The notes beneath the pieces are model-generated. The model worked only from the letters and a program-made list of their open reading frames with translations, searched no databases and was not told the DNA's origin. Positions 1 through 10,398 of a stretch of DNA of 64,000 nt are shown in pieces (within the stretch, counting starts at the first letter, position 1; every line of letters begins with the position of its first letter). The stretch covers positions 124,001-188,000 of the forward strand of contig CAINED010000078.1 of assembly GCA_903847605.1 (NCBI GenBank), written 5' to 3'. A program made the position numbers and the translations under genes. This DNA is from an uncultured Hyphomicrobiales bacterium. GTDB taxonomy: Bacteria > Pseudomonadota > Alphaproteobacteria > Rhizobiales > Beijerinckiaceae.

Positions 1-1584
<1,584 letters not shown>

Positions 1585-1733
1585 GGGAGTTTTGGTCCGA
1601 ATCCGAAAAACCCGGCCGTGCCGGGGAAGCCGCGCGGCTCTTACACGATGAGACGGCAGATGGCTACCCGGCGCGTGGGGCGCAAGGGTTGTTGCCAAGG
1701 TTGTTGCAAGCCTTGTTGAAAGCGCGACAGAAA

Positions 1734-1754
1734 TTAGCTAACTTGCTTAGCTAA
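1734..1754. promoter_or_regulatory. Probable autoregulatory operator of the toxin-antitoxin pair
   Basis: Two identical copies of the self-palindromic octamer TTAGCTAA are separated by five bases (CTTGC), so their centres are 13 bases apart. The second copy runs into the AAGGAG ribosome binding site of the antitoxin. Phd/YefM-type antitoxins normally repress their own operon by binding paired palindromes overlapping the promoter. This arrangement fits that role, but binding is inferred. Confidence 0.6.
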
Positions 1755-1764
1755 GGAGATGGCC

Positions 1765-2040
1765 ATGACGACCTACACCGTTCATCAGGCGAAAACCCAG
1801 CTTTCCCGCCTCATCGAGGCTGTCGAGAAGGGCGAGGAAGTGGTGATTGCGCGCGGCAAGGAGCCGGTGGTTCGCCTCGTCAGCGTAAAGCCGGAAACGG
1901 TAAAGCGTCCGCGAGTATTCGGAGCGCTGAAAGGGCTTGGCTCAGTCGGGCCGGAGTTTTTCGACCCGCTGCCGGAAGAAGAACTGGCGGCATGGGAAGG
2001 CGCCTACAGCAATGATCCTGTCGTCGAGGAAAAGAAGTGA
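1765..2040 (+). CDS. Phd/YefM-family antitoxin
   Basis: This 91-residue protein has the N-terminal Phd/YefM DNA-binding fold: TTYTVHQAKTQLSRLIEAVE, then a GEEVVIARGKEPVVRL strand pair. The acidic C-terminal part (FFDPLPEEELAAWEG) should be the toxin-neutralising tail. An ATG at 1759 abuts the AAGGAG motif (1753-1758) with no spacer, whereas the ATG at 1765 has a normal six-base spacing and is chosen. The gene overlaps the PIN toxin gene by four bases (GTGA), so the two are translationally coupled. Two TTAGCTAA palindromes just upstream suggest autorepression. The pair sits between secG and tpiA, reads opposite to both, and looks like an acquired cassette. Confidence 0.88.
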   Translation: MTTYTVHQAKTQLSRLIEAVEKGEEVVIARGKEPVVRLVSVKPETVKRPRVFGALKGLGSVGPEFFDPLPEEELAAWEGAYSNDPVVEEKK

Positions 2041-2423
2041 ATCTTCTTCTCGATACGCATGCGCTGCTCTGGTTCGCTTTCGAGGATGCGAAATTACCGC
2101 CTCCGGCGCGCGCAGCTATTTCGAGCGAGAGTAATGAAATCTTTGTCAGCGCAATTTCGGCGCTCGAGATCGCCATAAAGCATCGCATTGGAAAATTGCC
2201 GGACGCGGCGATTTTTGCGAATGATTTCGTTTCTTGCATCGAACGACTGAATTTCACCGGCCTGCCCATCGAAGTCGAAACCGCGCGCCTCGCCGGCGCC
2301 ATGCGGCACGCCCATCGCGACCCTTTCGACCGGTTGCTGATCGCCCAGGCACTGACGGGCGATTACGTCATCGTCAGCAACGAACAGGTCTTCGATGAAT
2401 TCGGCGTCAAGCGGCTCTGGTGA
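2037..2423 (+). CDS. PIN-domain ribonuclease toxin, VapC type
   Basis: VapC-like toxins are Mg-dependent endoribonucleases that cleave tRNA or rRNA when freed from their antitoxin. The 128-residue length is typical. The acidic PIN catalytic residues are visible: Asp6 in LLLDTHALLW, Glu44 in SALEIAIK, and Asp95/Asp98 in HRDPFDRLLIAQA, with a further acidic position in SNEQVFDEFG. The start is GTG inside the GTGA overlap with the antitoxin stop. No truncation or missing catalytic residue is seen, so the toxin looks functional. The RNA target cannot be deduced. Confidence 0.9.
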   Translation: MNLLLDTHALLWFAFEDAKLPPPARAAISSESNEIFVSAISALEIAIKHRIGKLPDAAIFANDFVSCIERLNFTGLPIEVETARLAGAMRHAHRDPFDRLLIAQALTGDYVIVSNEQVFDEFGVKRLW

Positions 2424-2430
2424 TCTCTAG

Positions 2431-2476
2431 ATCAGCGGGCGATCAAATAGAATCATTTGATCGCCCAAAAGCTGAT
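2431..2476. repeat. Inverted repeat after the PIN toxin gene
   Basis: A 12-base perfect stem GGGCGATCAAAT / ATTTGATCGCCC around a six-base loop is extended by ATCAGC / GCTGAT outside an AAAA bulge. It lies eight bases after the toxin stop codon. No long U-run follows, so it could be a weak terminator, an mRNA-stabilising hairpin or a palindromic element. Confidence 0.55.
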
Positions 2477-2490
2477 CGATTCAATAAATT

Positions 2491-2540
2491 AGAGCATCGG
2501 CTTAGCGAAAAACCGGGTCCAGTTTTTCGCCCGATGCTCT
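2491..2540. repeat. Palindromic repeat element overlapping the tpiA stop
   Basis: The outer arms AGAGCATCGG (2491-2500) and CCGATGCTCT (2531-2540) and the inner arms GCGAAAAAC (2505-2513) and GTTTTTCGC (2522-2530) make one long imperfect palindrome. Its architecture (AGAGCAT arms, GAAAA/TTTTC core) resembles the short interspersed palindromes scattered through many Hyphomicrobiales genomes; that family assignment is from memory of the pattern. The right arm overlaps the last codon and stop of tpiA. On the tpiA strand it could serve as a transcript-end hairpin. Confidence 0.6.
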
Positions 2541-3300
2541 AGCGATAGACCCCTGCAATCGCCATAAAATCCTTAGCAAGAAGGCTGGCGCCGCCGACGA
2601 GCGCGCCATCGACGTTGGCGACCGCCATCAGTTCGGCGGCATTCGCCGGCTTGACCGAGCCGCCGTAGAGAATGCGCACGCCCGCCGCCTCGCCCGCGCC
2701 GAGCGACCTTTCAAGTTCCGCGCGGATGAAGGCGTGGACTTCGGCGACATCGACTACCGTCGGCGTCAGCCCGGTGCCGATGGCCCAGACCGGTTCGTAG
2801 GCGATGACCAGATTTTTGGCGCTCGCGCCCGTCGGCAGGGAGCCTACGAGCTGTTCACCAATGATTTTGAGCGTCCGCCCTGCCCTGCGCTCGGCTTCCG
2901 TTTCTCCGACACATACGATGGCGATCAGCCCGGCGCGCAACGCCGCCTCTGCCTTGGCGCGGACGATGGCATCGCTTTCGCCATGGTCGGCGCGCCGTTC
3001 GGAATGGCCTGCGATAACATAGGAAGCCCCGGCATCGCGCAGCATAGGCGCAGAAATATCGCCGGTATGCGCGCCGCTGTCCTTGGCGTGGCAATCCTGC
3101 CCGCCGATCGCGATGCGCGTACCGGAGACCGCCGATGCGGCCGGCGCGATCAGCGTGGCGGGCGGGCAGACCAGCAAATCGATTTTTTCGCGCAGGGCCG
3201 AATCGAAAGCGGCGGCCATCACGGCGATTTCAGCGAGCGAGGCCCTCAAGCCGTTCATTTTCCAGTTTCCGGCCACCAGCGGCCGCGGATTCCTGCCCAT
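2539..3300 (-). CDS. tpiA: Triosephosphate isomerase
   Basis: Interconverts glyceraldehyde-3-phosphate and dihydroxyacetone phosphate in glycolysis and gluconeogenesis. The 253-residue product has the usual length for a TIM barrel. The catalytic residues are present: Asn12 and Lys14 in AGNWKMNG, His99 in IAGHSERR, Glu169 in [11 protein letters not shown]. The phosphate-binding YGGSVKPAN loop and the C-terminal [10 protein letters not shown] motif are also intact. The stop codon lies inside the right arm of a palindromic repeat. The gene is divergent from ppiD, with a 195-base gap that must hold both promoters; no convincing hexamers were found there. Confidence 0.97.
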   Translation of the reverse strand: MGRNPRPLVAGNWKMNGLRASLAEIAVMAAAFDSALREKIDLLVCPPATLIAPAASAVSGTRIAIGGQDCHAKDSGAHTGDISAPMLRDAGASYVIAGHSERRADHGESDAIVRAKAEAALRAGLIAIVCVGETEAERRAGRTLKIIGEQLVGSLPTGASAKNLVIAYEPVWAIGTGLTPTVVDVAEVHAFIRAELERSLGAGEAAGVRILYGGSVKPANAAELMAVANVDGALVGGASLLAKDFMAIAGVYR

Positions 3301-3495
3301 TGCGATGTCCCGTCCCCGGCGCGAGAGCGCCGGCCCGCGTTCCGGTTAGCAAAGGCGCGGGATTCCTGCACGGGATTCCTTTGAAGCGCCGGCTTTCGTC
3401 ACAGTTTTGGCGTTTGCGCAGGGAAAATCATGCCCCTATAAAGCCCCTCTCCCGAAGCGCCGCGCTGGCGCTCACATCTATTGAACGGATTTTTA

Positions 3496-5406
3496 ATGCT
3501 CGACGGCATGCGCAAGGCAGCCCAGACCTGGCTTGGAAAGCTGGTGGTCACGATCCTCTTTGGGTTCCTCATCGTCAGTTTCGCGGTCTGGGGCATCGGC
3601 GACATTTTCCGCGGCTTCGGTCAGGGCAAGGTTGCCCGCGCCGGCAGCGTCGATATTTCCGCGGAAGAATTCCGCTACGAATACCAGACGCAGCTCCAGC
3701 GCTTCCAGCAGATGACGCGGCAAGCGATCACCAACCAGCAGGCGCGGGCCTTCGGCCTCGACCAGCAGGTGCTCGGCCAGTTGATCACCGAGGCGCTTCT
3801 CGACCAGCGCGCCAAGGAGCTCGGCCTCGCCATGTCCGAGGAGAGCATGCGGCAGGCGGTGTTCAAGGATCCCAATTTCTTCGGGCCGACCGGCAGCTAC
3901 GACCGCACTGTTTTCCTCGACAAGCTCCGCAACGCCGGTATGGACGAAAAGCGCTATGCGCAAAAGCTGCGCGCCTCCTATTTGCGGCAGGAACTGACGG
4001 GATCGCTGATCGCGGGGCTGAAACTGCCGCAGGCCATGCTGGAATCCGTTTTCCGCTACGCCAATGAAACGCGCAGTGTCGAATTCTTCGTCATCGGCCC
4101 GGCGGCTGTCGGCGAAATCGCGGCGCCTACGCAGGACGAACTGGCAAAATATTTCGAGCAGAACAAGAGCTCCTATCGCTCGCCGGAGTATCGCAAGTTC
4201 GTCACGCTTGCTGCGACGCCCGCCACTATGTCCGATCCGTCGAAAGTCTCCGACGCCGATGTTTCAGCGATTTACGAACGCGTGAAGGCGCAGCGTTTTG
4301 GCACGCCGGAAATGCGGCAAGCCTTTCAGATCGTCTTCAAGCCCGGCGAGGACAAGGAAGCGGCCGCCGCGCTCGCCAAGATCAAGGGCGGCGCGAAATT
4401 CGAGGACGTGGCTGCCGAGCGCGGACTGAAGCCGTCAGACATCGATCTTGGCCTGATCACTCTGGACAAGTTTGCCGACCCCGCCGTCGGCAAGGCTGCC
4501 TTTGCCATCAAGGAAGGCGAAACCAGCGATGTCGTGGCCGGCCGCTTCGGCCCGGTGCTCGTGCGTGCGGAAAAGGTGCAACCCGCCACGGTCAAGCCGC
4601 TGGAGGAAGTCGCCGATATCCTGCGCAAGGAAATCGCCGCGCAGCGCGCTGCCGAGGCCGTGCAGAAAATCCATACGCAGATCGAGGATCAGCGCACATC
4701 GGGCAAAGTGCTGGAAGAAGCGGCGAAGGCTGCTGGCCTCACTGTCCGCACGGTCGAAGCCGATGCTCAGGGACGCGACAAGAGCGGCGCGCCGTTGAAG
4801 GATCTGATCGAAGCCGAACAGTTGCTGAAAGCCGTTTTCGCATCCGACATCGGCGTCGACAACGATACGCTGCAATCGCAGGATCGCGGCTATGTCTGGT
4901 TCGAGGTTGCAGCCATCGAGCCAGCACGCGACCGCACGCTGGACGAAGTGCGCGCACAGGTCGAAGCCGCGTGGAAGGCCGATCAGCTCGCGAGCCGGTT
5001 GCGCGAGAAAGCGGAAGCCTTCGCGAAGGAAGTCGAAGCCGGCAAGAGCATCGAGGACGTTGCCAAGGCCGCCGGCGTCACAGCGGATCATGCGCCGGAT
5101 GTGAAGCGCTCGGGCCATCCGAAACTCTCGGCCGGCGCCATCGAGCGCATGTTCTCGATCCCGGTCGGCAAGGCTGCGACGGCTCTGGCTTCGGCGACGG
5201 ACCGCATCGTCTTCAAAGTGCTGGACTCGGCAACGCCGCCCTTCGACGCCGACAACGAGACGGTGAAGGCGATCTTGCCGCAGATCGAACGCGCTTTCTC
5301 CGAAGACATCGGCAATCAATATCTCGCCCAGCTCCAGAAGGAGGAAGGCGTAGCGATCAATCAGGCCGCCGTGCGCAACGCCACCGGCGCCACCGAAGGC
5401 AATTAG
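3496..5406 (+). CDS. ppiD: PpiD-type membrane-anchored peptidyl-prolyl isomerase/chaperone
   Basis: A periplasmic folding factor anchored in the inner membrane that assists proteins leaving the Sec translocon. The 636-residue protein starts MLDGMRKAAQTWLGK, followed by one transmembrane segment (about residues 15-35, LVVTILFGFLIVSFAVWGIG). A SurA_N-like segment (about 45-190, rich in QQ and LITEALLDQRAKELG) and a parvulin (rotamase) domain at about 255-370 come next, then a long helical C-terminal part. A TTG at 3481 could add five residues, but the ATG gives the usual family start. The parvulin domain is weakly conserved, as in many PpiD proteins, so isomerase activity is uncertain. trpE follows after 33 bases and is probably cotranscribed, the usual arrangement in this group. 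Confidence 0.9.
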   Translation: MLDGMRKAAQTWLGKLVVTILFGFLIVSFAVWGIGDIFRGFGQGKVARAGSVDISAEEFRYEYQTQLQRFQQMTRQAITNQQARAFGLDQQVLGQLITEALLDQRAKELGLAMSEESMRQAVFKDPNFFGPTGSYDRTVFLDKLRNAGMDEKRYAQKLRASYLRQELTGSLIAGLKLPQAMLESVFRYANETRSVEFFVIGPAAVGEIAAPTQDELAKYFEQNKSSYRSPEYRKFVTLAATPATMSDPSKVSDADVSAIYERVKAQRFGTPEMRQAFQIVFKPGEDKEAAAALAKIKGGAKFEDVAAERGLKPSDIDLGLITLDKFADPAVGKAAFAIKEGETSDVVAGRFGPVLVRAEKVQPATVKPLEEVADILRKEIAAQRAAEAVQKIHTQIEDQRTSGKVLEEAAKAAGLTVRTVEADAQGRDKSGAPLKDLIEAEQLLKAVFASDIGVDNDTLQSQDRGYVWFEVAAIEPARDRTLDEVRAQVEAAWKADQLASRLREKAEAFAKEVEAGKSIEDVAKAAGVTADHAPDVKRSGHPKLSAGAIERMFSIPVGKAATALASATDRIVFKVLDSATPPFDADNETVKAILPQIERAFSEDIGNQYLAQLQKEEGVAINQAAVRNATGATEGN

Positions 5407-5439
5407 AACGGCGGTCTTTCGCCGCGATCGGCTGCACAG

Positions 5440-6957
5440 ATGAGCCAACAGACCTACGACGATTTCGCGCACGCCTATACGGCGGGCTCCCCTGCCCTCG
5501 TATCGGCGACGCTGATCGCCGACCTCGAGACGCCCGTGTCGGCCTTTCTCAAGCTGACCGCCAAGCAGCGCGGCAATGTCTTCCTGCTCGAGTCGGTGGA
5601 AGGCGGCGCTGCGCGCGGGCGTTATTCGATGATCGGCATGGACCCGGACATCATCTGGCGCGCACAGGGCGACCGCTGCGAGATCAATCGCAACGCCCTC
5701 GCCGATCCCTACAGTTTCGAGGATTGCGGCGTGAAGCCGCTGGAGGGCCTGCGCGCGCTGATCGCGGAATCCGCGATACCTGCCGACGCCTCGCTGCCGC
5801 CGATGGCGGCCGGCGTCTTCGGCTATCTCGGCTACGACATGGTCCGGCAGATGGAGCGGCTCGCGCCGCCAAAACCCGATCCGATCGGCGTACCGGACGC
5901 GGTGATGATCCGCCCGACGCTGATGGTCGTGTTCGATTCGGTGCGCGACGAACTCAGCATCGTTACGCCCGTACGCCCGCGCACGAATGTGTCGGCGCGC
6001 GCGGCGTGGGAGAGCGCGCAGGCGCGCATCGACGCCGTCGTCGCTATCCTCGAAGGCCCGCTGGAACATGCGCCCGCGCCTGCCGATCCGCACCTTCTCG
6101 CGGCATCGTCGAAATCGAACACAGACGAAAGCCGCTTCCTCCATATGGTCGACAAGGCCAAGGACTATATCCGCGCCGGCGATATCTTTCAGGTGGTACT
6201 GTCGCAGCGCTTTACCGCGAAATTCGATCTGCCGGCCTTTGCACTCTATCGCGCCCTGCGCCGCGTCAACCCCTCGCCCTTCCTTTGCTATCTCGATTTC
6301 GGCGGATTCCAGATCGTCTGCTCTTCCCCTGAAATTCTCGTGCGCGCGCGCGATGGCAAGGTCACGATCAGGCCGATCGCCGGCACGCGCTGGCGCGGCA
6401 AGACGCCGGCCGAGGACGAGGCGCTGGCGCAGGAGCTTCTGGCCGACGAGAAAGAACGCGCCGAACACCTCATGCTACTCGATCTCGGGCGCAACGATGT
6501 CGGGCGCGTCGCGGAAATCGGCACTGTAACTGTGACGGATCGCTTTTTCGTCGAGCGATACAGCCATGTCATGCACATCGTCTCCAACGTCGAGGGCAAG
6601 CTCGATCCGAAACACGATGTCATCGATGCGCTCTCGGCGGGCTTTCCCGCGGGCACCGTGAGCGGCGCGCCCAAGGTGCGCGCGATGGAAATCATCGACG
6701 AGCTGGAAGTCGACAAGCGCGGCATATACGCCGGCTGCATCGGCTATTTCGGCGCCTCAGGCGAAATGGACACCTGCATCGTGCTGCGCACCGCCGTGAT
6801 CAAGGATGGGCTGATGCATGCACAGGCGGGCGCAGGCATCGTCTACGATTCCGTGCCTGCATCCGAGCATAGGGAATGCGTGAACAAGGCGCAGGCCCTG
6901 TTCAAGGCGGCGGAAGAAGCGGTGCGCTTTGCGACCAGCGCTCGGCGGGGGCAGTAG
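5440..6957 (+). CDS. trpE: Anthranilate synthase component I
   Basis: Converts chorismate and ammonia (delivered by TrpG) to anthranilate, the first committed step of tryptophan synthesis. The 505-residue product contains the N-terminal feedback-inhibition motif LLESVEGG...GRYSMIG, and the chorismate-binding core with RPIAGTRWRG, DEKERAEHLMLLDLGRNDVG and GTVSGAPKVRAMEIIDELE. The length and motifs match a monofunctional TrpE. It is not fused to TrpG, as it is in some rhizobia. No leader peptide or attenuator was found in the 33-base gap after ppiD, so tryptophan control by attenuation is not supported at this site. trpG lies 8.8 kb downstream beyond a block of opposite-strand genes. Confidence 0.96.
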   Translation: MSQQTYDDFAHAYTAGSPALVSATLIADLETPVSAFLKLTAKQRGNVFLLESVEGGAARGRYSMIGMDPDIIWRAQGDRCEINRNALADPYSFEDCGVKPLEGLRALIAESAIPADASLPPMAAGVFGYLGYDMVRQMERLAPPKPDPIGVPDAVMIRPTLMVVFDSVRDELSIVTPVRPRTNVSARAAWESAQARIDAVVAILEGPLEHAPAPADPHLLAASSKSNTDESRFLHMVDKAKDYIRAGDIFQVVLSQRFTAKFDLPAFALYRALRRVNPSPFLCYLDFGGFQIVCSSPEILVRARDGKVTIRPIAGTRWRGKTPAEDEALAQELLADEKERAEHLMLLDLGRNDVGRVAEIGTVTVTDRFFVERYSHVMHIVSNVEGKLDPKHDVIDALSAGFPAGTVSGAPKVRAMEIIDELEVDKRGIYAGCIGYFGASGEMDTCIVLRTAVIKDGLMHAQAGAGIVYDSVPASEHRECVNKAQALFKAAEEAVRFATSARRGQ

Positions 6958-6966
6958 CCTTAGCTG

Positions 6967-7929
6967 CTACTGCGGCTCGATATTTCCCACCTTCGCGATA
7001 AACCGCCAGCGTTCCGTATCCTCGACAAGCTTCTTCGTGCCGTTTTCCGGCGTATCCGCCAGAGGGATCGAGCCCAGCTTGGCATAAAATTCTTTTGCAT
7101 CATCGGTGCGAGAAATTTGGTTGAAAGCTTCGTTGAGAATCTTCACCACATTCGGCGGCGTTCCCTTCGGCGCCATGATCATGAACCAGCCGGTGATCTC
7201 GAAATCCTTGAAACCGGCCTCGATCATGGTTGGCACGTTTGTAGCGCGCGCGAAGCGATAGGGCGTCGTCACGCCGAGCATCTTCAATTGTCCGTTCGCC
7301 GCCTGCGCGATGGCGAAGGGACCGTCGGCGAACATGAAATCGATGTCGCCGCCGTTAATGTCTCTGATAGCGTCGGCCGTCGCCTTGTAGGGCACATGCG
7401 TCAGTTTTAACTGCGTGAAGTGCTGCAGCAACGCGGCCGAGGCGAAGGACATGGAATTGCTGGAGGCAAAATTGGCGTTAGGCTTGTTCTTGAGGAAGGC
7501 AATGAGTTCCTGCACCGAATTGACCGGCGAGTCCTTTTTCACGATCGCCGTGAAGCCGAGTTCGTTGATCGGCGCGATCATCGTGAAATCGGTCAGCGGA
7601 TCGACGGGCCGATCCTTATATAAGAATTTTCCGCCGGCCATGTCGGCGCTCGGGCCAAACAGCAGCGAATAGCCGTCGGGCTTCGATTTGGCCACGGCCT
7701 GCGAGGCGATGCCGCCGTTCGCTCCCGGACGGTTCTGGATCAGCACCTGCTGTTTCAGGATTGCTTGCAGGCGCGTGGTGTAAAAGCGGGCGAGGATGTC
7801 CGCGCCGCCGCCGGCCGGAAAGCCGACGTAGAGGTTGATCGGGCGGTCGGGATAGTCCTGCGCCACCGAGGGTTGAGGCAGGGCCGCAAGGGCGATCAAT
7901 GCTGTCACGGCTGCAAGAAATGCTTTCAT
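6967..7929 (-). CDS. Bug/TctC-family periplasmic solute-binding protein
   Basis: Bug proteins are periplasmic receptors of tripartite tricarboxylate transporters or act alone in sensing; they bind carboxylates, amides or aromatic acids. The product has a clear Sec signal peptide (MKAFLAAVTALIALAALPQPSVAQ) followed by the family hallmarks YPDRPINLYVGFPAGGGADI and VLIQNRPGANGGIASQAVAK. A length of 320 residues is typical. It overlaps the SDR gene by four bases (ATGA) and has a good GGGGGAG site inside that gene, so the two form an operon. No TctA/TctB membrane genes are nearby. The ligand is unknown. Confidence 0.92.
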   Translation of the reverse strand: MKAFLAAVTALIALAALPQPSVAQDYPDRPINLYVGFPAGGGADILARFYTTRLQAILKQQVLIQNRPGANGGIASQAVAKSKPDGYSLLFGPSADMAGGKFLYKDRPVDPLTDFTMIAPINELGFTAIVKKDSPVNSVQELIAFLKNKPNANFASSNSMSFASAALLQHFTQLKLTHVPYKATADAIRDINGGDIDFMFADGPFAIAQAANGQLKMLGVTTPYRFARATNVPTMIEAGFKDFEITGWFMIMAPKGTPPNVVKILNEAFNQISRTDDAKEFYAKLGSIPLADTPENGTKKLVEDTERWRFIAKVGNIEPQ

Positions 7930-8771
7930 GAAACTCCCCCGCTTGTGATCGGTTCGTTACGCCCTGCCACCTTTGCCGCGCCGCCCTGTATGCCTGCCCA
8001 GGCCGCGGGCGCGCCGGCAACTTTCGCTGATTCAGGACCGGGCAAAGAGTCGTCCCATGCGTTCGCCCGGAAGCGCATGCCATTGATGCCGTCGGCTTCG
8101 TCCGACATCAACCATGTCACGGGCGCGCGCATGACATCGGGCTGAACGAGCATGCTGCGTTGAGGCTCGGGAATATTGGGCATCATGCGCGTATTCGCGG
8201 GACCGCCGGGCACGAGCACGTTGGATGTTACGCCCGTGCCTTCGAGCTCTTTCGCCATGATGGCCGCCATGGCTTCGAGCGCCGCCTTCGAGGGACCATA
8301 AGGAACCATGCCCACGCGGATCATGGTTTCGAGGCTCGTCGTGACGATTACGAAGCGTCCCCACCCCGCGGCAACCATATGCGGCGCGGCGGCGCGGCAG
8401 AGCCGAAAGGCGGCGCGCAGGTTGACCGCGAAAATCCGGTCCCAGTCGCGATCGTCCACCGTCCAGAAATTGACCGGCTTCGTCACGAAATCGGCGCTGA
8501 TCGTTTCCTGCCCGATGCCGGCGCAACTGACGAGGCCTTCGATGCGGCCAAAGCGCGACTGGCAGTCCGCGAGGATTCTGTCGGCGGCATCGTCGATGGC
8601 GAGATCGATTGACAGCGTCTCGAGCCGCCCTGCACCGGCGGCGAAATCCCTGGCCGAGAGAGCATCTCGATCGACAGCGAGAACATCATGCCCGGCGATG
8701 CGTAAAACCTCCGCCATCGCATGGCCCAGGCCACGCGCGGCGCCCGTGACAATGACGCTCCGGCTCCCCAT
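7926..8771 (-). CDS. SDR-family oxidoreductase
   Basis: A short-chain dehydrogenase/reductase with a Rossmann fold. The nucleotide-binding TGAARGLGHAM lies near the N-terminus, an acidic residue at the end of beta-2 (AVDRD) suggests NAD preference, and the catalytic Ser and YxxxK are present in TTSLETMIRVGMVPYGPSK. The usual NNAG motif is replaced by SCAG, a mild deviation. The C-terminal 40 residues are rich in Ala and Gly and have no obvious role. An AAAGGAAA ribosome site stands seven bases before the ATG. Translational coupling to the downstream Bug protein suggests they handle the same organic acid or alcohol. The substrate is unknown. Confidence 0.9.
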   Translation of the reverse strand: MGSRSVIVTGAARGLGHAMAEVLRIAGHDVLAVDRDALSARDFAAGAGRLETLSIDLAIDDAADRILADCQSRFGRIEGLVSCAGIGQETISADFVTKPVNFWTVDDRDWDRIFAVNLRAAFRLCRAAAPHMVAAGWGRFVIVTTSLETMIRVGMVPYGPSKAALEAMAAIMAKELEGTGVTSNVLVPGGPANTRMMPNIPEPQRSMLVQPDVMRAPVTWLMSDEADGINGMRFRANAWDDSLPGPESAKVAGAPAAWAGIQGGAAKVAGRNEPITSGGVS

Positions 8772-8861
8772 TGCAAATTTCCTTTATTGGCAAGGAAAGC
8801 TAGGGAGCGGCGGAAAGCTTGTCAAACGCGGAATTGAACTCTGGACAGGCCAGTCAAGACC

Positions 8862-8890
8862 TCTGGCCATGGCTGCACGCCACGGCCAGA
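8862..8890. terminator. Hairpin between the RTX gene and the SDR gene
   Basis: Stem TCTGGCC / GGCCAGA with an inner TGGC / GCCA extension lies about 30 bases after the stop codon of the RTX gene. It is stable but has no U-run on either strand, so a terminator role is only likely by position. Confidence 0.35.
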
Positions 8891-8922
8891 ATTAAAGGGC
8901 AAGCGGAAGGCGCTACCGACTT

Positions 8923-10350
8923 TTACGCCACGACAAAAAAGTCGCTCGCAGCCAGCGTTGGAACGCCCGTCAATGTCGCGATGTGGATACGCGCGCCGCC
9001 AGCGTTTCCATCACTGTCAAAATAGAGCGCACCGGTCGTTGTATTGTAGATGAAACGATCATGCCCGTGAACGGCGATTCCCGTGCTGTTCGCGGTAAAA
9101 TGCTGCGATTCAAGCACGCCCAAAATAAGCTGATCGTCAAAAAGCGAAGCCGATACTTCAAACCGGTCTCCCGTTTCAAAATCCCGGATCGTATCTCGGT
9201 CTGCGGCGAGGTTCTGCAACACGAAGACATCTGCGCCAGCATTGCCGAACAGCGTATCGAAGCCGGCGCCGCCGACCAGCCTGTCGTCACCACCATTGCC
9301 GATAAGCCTGTCAACACCGTCATGACCGAACAACGTGTCGTTGCCTGCGGCGCCGAACACGAAATTGTTAAGTTCGTTGCCTTGCAAGGTTAGGCCAGCT
9401 GCGCCCGTGCCATACAGGCGCTCAACATAGACACCTGACCCAAGCGTGTAATCGACACTGGCATAGGCCATGTCGAGCGCGCCTTCGCTGCTGCCTTCGT
9501 GCAAGACGTCATTGGCATTGTCGACATAGTATCTATCGTCGCCGATGCCGCCGCTCATGTCGTCGGCCCCACCCCGCCCGTCCAGCAGGTCCGCGGCTGC
9601 GCCTCCGGCAAGCGTATCGTTGCCGGTGTTGCCGAACAAGCTGTTTGCGAGTTCGTTGCCTGTCAGCGCCTGCCCGGTCGTGAGGCGCGCAACGATCTGC
9701 TCGACATAAACGTTTGCATCCAGAGTATAGTCGGAAAATGCGTAGATGACATCCCTCGTCCCGCCGCCGCTTGCCTCGACGATAACGTCGGTCGTGTTGT
9801 TGACGTAATAGAGATCGTTGCCAGCGCCGCCCTCCATTGTGTTGAGACCGCTGCCTCCATTAAGCCGGTCGTTGCCCGCGCCACTACTCAGCGTATCGTC
9901 GCCGGCTCTCCCGTCGATTATGTCATTTGAATTTCCGCCCTGGATCACATCGTTGCCGCTCCCGCCAACCGCGATGTAAGGCACGGTAAGGAAGATGGCA
10001 TCGAGGCCCGTGGTATCCGTGCCCCCGCTTACGCCATAGCTCTGCAAAGCGCTGGAAAAGGCCGCTCCGGAAATGGCAAGTCCGGTGATCGTCACGAGCG
10101 TGTCTGTTCCCGCTGGCGGCAACTGATTGATTGTGACGGACTCAATAGTTCCGCCTGTCAACGCAGCCGGTAATCCACCGAATTGCAGATCGGCGCCCTG
10201 AACCAGAAAGGACAGGCCCGCCGCAGTATTTTCGGCGGTGAACTGCGTCGCATTCGTGGTTGTGATTGCCGCTCCGTAGAGATCGGCATAGAGACCCGAA
10301 AAGCTCAGGTCATACCCATTTGGGTTAGATATCTTCACAGTCGCTGTCAT
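8923..10350 (-). CDS. RTX calcium-binding repeat protein, probable type I secretion substrate
   Basis: The 475-residue protein has no N-terminal signal peptide. A unique N-terminal domain (about 1-130) is followed by glycine- and aspartate-rich nonapeptide repeats of the GGxGxDxUx type (GAGNDRLNGGSG, GNTGNDTLAGGAAADLLDG, GFDTLFGNAGADVFV) in two blocks. These coil around calcium outside the cell. The last 90 residues (from FVLQNLAADRDTIRDF to DRFIYNTTTGALYFD and beyond) closely match the C-terminus of the lipase-RTX protein encoded at 12298-15387 and probably form a shared uncleaved secretion signal. A GGGGAG site precedes the ATG. No catalytic domain is recognised. No ABC transporter or membrane-fusion partner is in the window. 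Confidence 0.9.
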   Translation of the reverse strand: MTATVKISNPNGYDLSFSGLYADLYGAAITTTNATQFTAENTAAGLSFLVQGADLQFGGLPAALTGGTIESVTINQLPPAGTDTLVTITGLAISGAAFSSALQSYGVSGGTDTTGLDAIFLTVPYIAVGGSGNDVIQGGNSNDIIDGRAGDDTLSSGAGNDRLNGGSGLNTMEGGAGNDLYYVNNTTDVIVEASGGGTRDVIYAFSDYTLDANVYVEQIVARLTTGQALTGNELANSLFGNTGNDTLAGGAAADLLDGRGGADDMSGGIGDDRYYVDNANDVLHEGSSEGALDMAYASVDYTLGSGVYVERLYGTGAAGLTLQGNELNNFVFGAAGNDTLFGHDGVDRLIGNGGDDRLVGGAGFDTLFGNAGADVFVLQNLAADRDTIRDFETGDRFEVSASLFDDQLILGVLESQHFTANSTGIAVHGHDRFIYNTTTGALYFDSDGNAGGARIHIATLTGVPTLAASDFFVVA

Positions 10351-10369
10351 AATTTACTCCCCTTTGTAT

Positions 10370-10398
10370 ATGATATTGTTGATAAAATTTTCGGGGAA
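10370..10398 (-). promoter_or_regulatory. Possible promoter of the RTX gene
   Basis: On the minus strand TATCAT (five of six matches to the -10 consensus) lies 17 bases after TTCCCC (a poor -35), about 20 bases ahead of the RTX start codon in an AT-rich patch. It is suggestive only. The rest of the gap from 10399 to 10609 shows no gene. Confidence 0.25.

Noticed and set aside
4435..6468. Open frame of 677 codons on the minus strand, antisense to ppiD and trpE
   Set aside because: Its Arg/His-rich composition has no family features and it overlaps two certain genes; it is a GC-driven shadow.
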